Shown here: positions 6,161 to 9,038 of the stretch, piece after piece
How the letters are laid out: the number at the start of each line of letters is the position of its first letter
Numbering within the stretch: the first letter of the stretch is position 1
NCBI GenBank assembly: GCA_946479915.1
Contig: CAMLHR010000027.1
Coordinates: 1 to 9,038 of the forward strand
Source of the DNA: an uncultured Lysobacter sp.
GTDB taxonomy: Bacteria; Pseudomonadota; Gammaproteobacteria; Xanthomonadales; Xanthomonadaceae
Length of the DNA: 9,038 bases
Direction: 5' to 3'
The notes under the pieces: generated by a model
Told to the model about the DNA's origin: nothing
The model's input: the letters and a program-made list of their open reading frames with translations, nothing else
The model's database searches: none
Made by a program: the position numbers and the translations under genes

Positions 6161-6430
6161 ATGTTGAGTTTCATCATCTGGTTGATCGTGGGCGGCATCA
6201 TCGGCTGGTTGGCCAGCCTGATCATGAAGACCGATGCGCAGCAGGGCATCCTGCTGAACGTGGTGGTCGGCATCATCGGCGCGTTCATCGGCGGCTGGCT
6301 GATCGCCCCGCTCATCGGTGGCAGCACCGGCACCGGCGGGTTCGACATCATGGGCTTCATCGCGGCGCTGATCGGCGCGATCATCCTGCTGGCGATCGTC
6401 AACCTCTTCCGTCGCGGCCGCGTGCGCTAA
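6161..6430 (+). CDS. GlsB/YeaQ/YmgE family small membrane protein
   Basis: An 89-residue, glycine-rich, very hydrophobic protein with three predicted membrane segments, roughly 3-22, 31-53 and 63-83. These end in a basic cytoplasmic tail (FRRGRVR). The pattern WLIVGGIIGWLASLIMK (7-23), then GIIGAFIGGW (37-46), a glycine/serine/threonine linker (53-60), and FIAALIGAIILL (66-77) is typical of the GlsB/YeaQ/YmgE family, older name transglycosylase-associated protein. Members are small envelope proteins, often induced in stress or stationary phase, and their biochemical role is unsettled; the transglycosylase label is not evidence of enzyme activity, and no catalytic residues are visible. It stands alone between a structured leader and a strong terminator, so it is probably a single-gene transcript. 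Confidence 0.93.
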   Translation: MLSFIIWLIVGGIIGWLASLIMKTDAQQGILLNVVVGIIGAFIGGWLIAPLIGGSTGTGGFDIMGFIAALIGAIILLAIVNLFRRGRVR

Positions 6431-6453
6431 GACGCACCCAAGGCGCGCGACCC

Positions 6454-6483
6454 AAAGGCCCGGCTTGCGAAAGCCGGGCCTTT
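6454..6483. terminator. Bidirectional intrinsic terminator
   Basis: A perfect 13-bp stem, AAAGGCCCGGCTT (6454-6466) and AAGCCGGGCCTTT (6471-6483), closed by a GCGA loop (GNRA type). Because the stem ends are A3/T3 runs, it gives a GC-rich hairpin with a short U tract in both directions. It serves the plus-strand glsB-like gene (stop at 6430) and the minus-strand xthA (stop one base away at 6485-6487). Placement between convergent genes strongly supports the call. Confidence 0.92.
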
Positions 6484-6484
6484 G

Positions 6485-7273
6485 TCATTCCCGGAGGTCC
6501 ACCCAGACCGGGGTGTGGTCGCTCGGCCGCTCCCACTGCCGCGGCGCGGTGTCGATCCCCGCCCCCGCGCACCGGGCCTTCAGCGCATCACTCACCAGCA
6601 CCAGGTCGATCCGCAGCCCGAGGCCGCGGTCGAACCCGCCCAGCCGATAGTCCCACCAGCTGTGGTGGCCGGCCTCCTGCTCGAACAGCCGGAAGCTGTC
6701 GTGCAGGCCCAGGTCGAGGATGGACCGCAGCGCCTCGCGCTCGGGCGTGGAGCACAGGATCTTCTCGTGCCAGCGCTTCGGGTCGTGCACGTCGCGGTCG
6801 TCGGGCGCGATGTTGAAGTCGCCGAGCACGACCAGGTTCGGGAACTGGCGCAACTCCGCGCGCAGCCACTCGCGCACCGCCGCCAGCCAGCGCAGCTTGT
6901 AGTCGAACTTCTCGCTGCCCACCTTCTGCCCGTTGACGACGTAGAGGTTCACGACCCGGATCGCGCCAGGTGACGCCGGGTCGCCGATCGTCGCGGCCAG
7001 CACGCGCTTCTGCGGATCCTCGAAGCCGGGGATCGCGGTGACGCATTCGCTGGCGAACGGCGCCCGCCCCAGCAGCGCGACGCCGTTGTACGTCTTCTGC
7101 CCGCAGAACACGCTGCGGTAGCCGAGCGTGGCCAGCTCGGTGTCCGGGAAGTTCAGGTCCTCGAGCTTGGTCTCCTGCAGGGCGACCACGTCGGGCGCGG
7201 CGTCCTGCAGCCACTGGCGCAGGTGCGGCATGCGCACGTTGAGCGAGTTGACGTTCCAGCTGGCGATTTTCAT
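6485..7273 (-). CDS. xthA: Exodeoxyribonuclease III
   Basis: A 262-residue member of the endonuclease/exonuclease/phosphatase superfamily. In base-excision repair it cuts DNA at abasic sites, trims blocked 3' ends and degrades duplex DNA 3' to 5'. All catalytic positions are present: N7 in SWNVNS, E34 in LQETK, Y111 in VVNLYVVNG, D152 and N154 in GDFNIAP, D223 in RIDLVLVS, and the D252-H253 pair in SDHTPV. Length and the SEKFDYKLRWL segment (120-130) fit the ExoIII branch. The start gives the canonical MKIASWNVNS. The gene converges on the glsB-like gene across a shared terminator and diverges from ltaE. Upstream of its ATG are repeated CATGGGC elements and a palindrome that may be an operator. 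Confidence 0.97.
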   Translation of the reverse strand: MKIASWNVNSLNVRMPHLRQWLQDAAPDVVALQETKLEDLNFPDTELATLGYRSVFCGQKTYNGVALLGRAPFASECVTAIPGFEDPQKRVLAATIGDPASPGAIRVVNLYVVNGQKVGSEKFDYKLRWLAAVREWLRAELRQFPNLVVLGDFNIAPDDRDVHDPKRWHEKILCSTPEREALRSILDLGLHDSFRLFEQEAGHHSWWDYRLGGFDRGLGLRIDLVLVSDALKARCAGAGIDTAPRQWERPSDHTPVWVDLRE

Positions 7274-7283
7274 GGGCGTGCCT

Positions 7284-7297
7284 TCATGGGCCCATGA
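7284..7297. promoter_or_regulatory. Perfect 14-bp palindrome between xthA and ltaE (site 1)
   Basis: TCATGGGCCCATGA reads identically on both strands. It lies 10 bases upstream of the xthA start codon and 32 bases upstream of the ltaE start codon. It has the form CATG-N4-CATG, like site 2 centred 36 bases away. Dyad symmetry inside a 56-base divergent intergenic region is the usual form of a dimeric repressor or activator site, though no known regulator consensus is recognised. Confidence 0.4.
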
Positions 7298-7319
7298 TGC
7301 ACCGGCCCACGGGGCACTA

Positions 7320-7333
7320 CCATGCGCGCATGG
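7320..7333. promoter_or_regulatory. Perfect 14-bp palindrome over the ltaE start codon (site 2)
   Basis: CCATGCGCGCATGG is a perfect palindrome that includes the ltaE ATG (7330-7332). It shares the CATG-N4-CATG form with site 1. Its position could let a bound protein block ltaE initiation, or it could fold as a small hairpin over the start codon. Part of the symmetry may be chance from the ATG codon itself. Confidence 0.3.
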
Positions 7334-8343
7334 ACTGGACCGACCTGCGCAGCGACACCGTCACCCGGCCGACCGACGCGATGCGCGCGGCGATGGCCGC
7401 CGCACCGGTGGGCGACGACGTCTACGGGGACGACCCCACCGTCAACGCGCTGCAGGCGCGCCTGGCCGCGGACCTCGGTTTCGAGGCGGGCCTGTTCCTG
7501 CCCAGCGGCACCCAGTCGAACCTCGTGGCGCTGCTGGCGCATTGCGCGCGCGGCGACGAGTACGTCGTCGGCATGGAGGCGCACACGTACAGGTACGAGG
7601 GCGGCGGCGCGGCGGTGCTCGGCGGCATCCAGCCGCAGCCGCTCGTGCAGGCTGGGGACGGCACGCTGCCGCTCGACGCGGTGGAGCGCGCGATCAAGCC
7701 CGACGACCCGCACTTCGCGCGCACGCGCCTGCTGTGCCTGGAAAACACCTGGAACGGGCGACCGCTGCCGCTGAACTACCTGGCGCAGGCCCGCGCTTTG
7801 TGCGACCGGCACGGGCTCGGCCTGCACCTGGACGGCGCGCGCCTGTACAACGCCGCCGTCGCCAGCGGCGTGCCGGCACGCGACATCACCCGCCAGTTCG
7901 ACAGCGTGTCGGTCTGCCTGTCGAAGGGCCTGGGCGCGCCGGTCGGTTCGGTGCTCGTGGGATCCGCGGCACTGGTCGGGCGCGCGCGCCGCTGGCGCAA
8001 GGTGGCCGGCGGCGGCATGCGCCAGTCGGGACTGCTCGCGGCGGCGGGGCTGCATGCGCTGGACCACCACGTGGACCGCCTGGCGGAGGACCATGCGCGC
8101 GCCGGGCGGCTGGCGGCCGTGTTGCAGGGCCTGCCCTGCGTGCGGTCGGTGGAGCACCACACCAACATGGTGTTCGTCGAGGTCGACCCGGCCCGCCTGC
8201 CCGCGCTGCGCGACGCGCTCGAATCCCGCCGCGTGCGCACGGGCGTCGGGGACAATCCGCGGTTGCGCCTGGTGATGCACCTGGACGTCGACGACGCCGG
8301 CATCGCGCGCGTCGCCGATGCCTTCCGCGCCGTCGCCGCCTAG
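7330..8343 (+). CDS. ltaE: Low-specificity L-threonine aldolase
   Basis: A 337-residue PLP enzyme (aminotransferase fold type I) that cleaves L-threonine and L-allo-threonine to glycine and acetaldehyde. It matches E. coli LtaE along its whole length: DLRSDTVTRPT (5-15), VGDDVYGDDPTVNALQ (27-42), PSGTQSNLVALL (58-69), H85 stacking on PLP in GMEAHTY, LHLDGARLYN (165-174) with D168, the Schiff-base lysine K199 in CLSKGLGAPVGS, and RWRKVAGGGMRQSG (211-224). The start MDWTDLRSD is chosen because E. coli LtaE begins almost directly at the same segment; the ATG at 7294 would add 12 unrelated residues and fall inside palindrome site 1. There is no clear ribosome-binding site. It is 9 bases upstream of the carbonic-anhydrase gene, probably one transcript. 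Confidence 0.96.
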   Translation: MDWTDLRSDTVTRPTDAMRAAMAAAPVGDDVYGDDPTVNALQARLAADLGFEAGLFLPSGTQSNLVALLAHCARGDEYVVGMEAHTYRYEGGGAAVLGGIQPQPLVQAGDGTLPLDAVERAIKPDDPHFARTRLLCLENTWNGRPLPLNYLAQARALCDRHGLGLHLDGARLYNAAVASGVPARDITRQFDSVSVCLSKGLGAPVGSVLVGSAALVGRARRWRKVAGGGMRQSGLLAAAGLHALDHHVDRLAEDHARAGRLAAVLQGLPCVRSVEHHTNMVFVEVDPARLPALRDALESRRVRTGVGDNPRLRLVMHLDVDDAGIARVADAFRAVAA

Positions 8344-8352
8344 AATCCGCGC

Positions 8353-8883
8353 ATGCGTCCCTATCGCGACAAGCGCCCCGTCCTCGGCGAACGCGTCTAC
8401 GTCGACCCCGCCGCCACGCTCATCGGCGACGTCGTGCTGGGCGACGACGTGTCGCTGTGGCCGGGCACGGTCGTGCGCGGCGACGTCAACTTCATCCGCA
8501 TCGGCGCGCGCACCAACATCCAGGACGGCACCGTGGTGCACGTCAGCCACGACGGCCCGCACGCGAAGCTCGGCGGCTTCGCAACGCACATCGGCGCGGA
8601 CGTGACCATCGGCCACAAGGCGATCATCCACGCGTGCCGCATCGAGGACGCGGTGCTCGTCGGGATGGGCGCGATCCTGCTCGACGGCGTCGTCGTGCGG
8701 AAGCACGCGTTCATCGGCGCGGGCGCGCTCGTGTCGCCCGGCAAGGAGGTCGGCGAAGGCGAGCTCTGGCTCGGCAATCCCGCGCGCAAGGTGCGCCTGC
8801 TCACCGACGCCCAGATCGAGGCCCTCTACTACAGCGCCCAGCACTACGTCCGCCTGAAGGACGAATACCTAGCCCCCCGCTGA
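8353..8883 (+). CDS. Gamma-class carbonic anhydrase-like protein (YrdA family)
   Basis: A 176-residue left-handed beta-helix protein of hexapeptide repeats (VVLGDDVSLWPGTVVRGDVNFIRIG style) that should form a trimer. The three metal-ligand histidines are present: H63 in QDGTVVHVSH, H88 in TIGHKA and H93 in IIHACRI. The RGDVNFIRIGARTNIQDG stretch (42-59) is the family signature. The acidic loop of the archetypal archaeal Cam enzyme is missing, as in E. coli YrdA, so real carbonic-anhydrase activity is uncertain. The C-terminal helix (151-171, TDAQIEALYYSAQHYVRLKD) is typical. It begins 9 bases after ltaE without a visible ribosome-binding site, suggesting cotranscription and translational coupling. 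A link between threonine cleavage and this protein is not established. Confidence 0.94.
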   Translation: MRPYRDKRPVLGERVYVDPAATLIGDVVLGDDVSLWPGTVVRGDVNFIRIGARTNIQDGTVVHVSHDGPHAKLGGFATHIGADVTIGHKAIIHACRIEDAVLVGMGAILLDGVVVRKHAFIGAGALVSPGKEVGEGELWLGNPARKVRLLTDAQIEALYYSAQHYVRLKDEYLAPR

Positions 8884-8893
8884 CCGACCCCAG

Positions 8894-8915
8894 GTGGGAG
8901 CCGCTTCAGCGGCGA
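8894..8915 (+). repeat. GTAG-type REP palindrome, left copy
   Basis: The unit begins GTGGGAG, followed by the hairpin GCCGC-TTCA-GCGGC (8900-8913) and then GA. It differs from the right copy by one base in 22 (GTGG for GTAG). Elements starting GTAG with a GC stem-loop are a known abundant REP class in Stenotrophomonas and relatives (SMAG elements), mobilised by REP-associated tyrosine transposases. Membership is by resemblance. Confidence 0.75.
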
Positions 8916-9009
8916 TCCCCCCATGTGGGATTCACGGCGTGTCCCGGCAGGGCATCGCGGCCGTGCTCACCGCCTGATCGTCACGCTCGCCGCTGTTGGC
9001 GAAAGAGCT

Positions 9010-9031
9010 TCGCCGCTGAAGCGGCTCCTAC
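9010..9031 (-). repeat. GTAG-type REP palindrome, right copy
   Basis: On the minus strand the unit starts with GTAGGAG and continues into the same GCCGC-TTCA-GCGGC hairpin (9025..9012). It is inverted relative to the left copy, so the two can pair along 22 bases to form one long hairpin with a loop of about 94 bases. This inverted doublet is the usual mobile unit (REPIN) for such elements. Confidence 0.75.
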
Positions 9032-9038
9032 AGGGAGG

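Larger units (their letters stand above)
8884..9038. other. Non-coding region carrying a REP doublet
   Basis: No ORF with coding character is seen after the carbonic-anhydrase stop. The stretch consists of two inverted REP copies and the spacer between them. The spacer has a small hairpin TCGCC/GGCGA (8987-8991 and 8998-9002) and a CGCCGCTG word that recurs in the right-hand REP copy. The structure may also stop or protect the ltaE-yrdA transcript, but it lacks a T-run. Confidence 0.6.

Noticed and set aside
7270..7287. A five-codon mini-ORF (MKARP) just upstream of xthA whose stop overlaps the xthA start codon.
   Set aside because: There is no ribosome-binding site before it, and the ATG arises from the palindrome. 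Too short to support without translation data.
7294..7329. Twelve-residue N-terminal extension of the threonine aldolase from the ATG at 7294.
   Set aside because: The residues MMHRPTGHYHAR have no counterpart in LtaE proteins, which begin almost directly at the DLRSDTVT segment.
8064..8081. A CCACGTGG core resembling the centre of a parS site.
   Set aside because: It lies inside ltaE, and the outer positions of the parS consensus (TGTT and AACA arms) do not match, so it is most likely coding sequence.
7270..8844. A 524-codon open frame antisense to both ltaE and the carbonic-anhydrase gene.
   Set aside because: It is rich in R, H, A, V and D as expected from the reverse complement of GC-biased coding DNA, has no recognisable domain, and opposes two well-identified genes.

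Overview
This is a GC-rich, gene-dense stretch of what looks like a gammaproteobacterial chromosome, most likely Lysobacteraceae/Xanthomonadaceae (Lysobacter, Luteimonas, Stenotrophomonas or Xanthomonas type). The L28, exonuclease III, threonine aldolase and gamma-carbonic-anhydrase proteins are close to their gammaproteobacterial counterparts. The right end carries an inverted pair of GTAG-type palindromes, the kind of REP element common in this family. Placement below family level is inference. No phage, plasmid, CRISPR, tRNA or rRNA signal was seen, and every gene in full view is intact.

Left half (1-4571), all on the minus strand. In transcription order it reads: Sfp-type phosphopantetheinyl transferase, rsmG, parA, parB, a DPM1-like family-2 glycosyltransferase, a small lipid-A-biosynthesis-N-terminal-domain membrane protein, then (after a good sigma70-like promoter) rpmB and rpmG, the last cut by the window edge. 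Junctions are tight: a 1-base TGATG overlap for PPTase/rsmG, 4-base ATGA overlaps for parA/parB and glycosyltransferase/membrane protein, and 9 bases between parB and the glycosyltransferase. The only breaks are a 101-base gap before parA and a 114-base gap before rpmB. rsmG-parA-parB is the usual chromosome-partitioning neighbourhood. The glycosyltransferase/membrane-protein pair looks like the undecaprenyl-phosphate-sugar half of an envelope-glycan or lipid A modification route, with no ArnT-like transferase in view.

Right half (4662-9038), mostly plus strand. An AMP-forming acyl/aryl ligase diverges from the PPTase across 90 bases, so a carrier-protein-activating enzyme faces a possible carrier-protein-loading enzyme. 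Next comes a small GlsB/YeaQ-type membrane protein with a structured leader. A strong bidirectional terminator separates it from xthA (exonuclease III, minus strand). xthA diverges from ltaE (threonine aldolase) across 56 bases that contain one perfect 14-bp palindrome, with a second overlapping the ltaE start. ltaE is followed after 9 bases by a YrdA-type gamma-carbonic anhydrase. The window ends in a non-coding REP doublet.

Most of the window is ordinary core genome. The points most worth checking are the paired palindromes between xthA and ltaE, the PPTase/ligase divergent pair, the orphan glycosyltransferase/membrane-protein pair behind parAB, and the leader hairpins. I did not find a convincing new multi-gene system.
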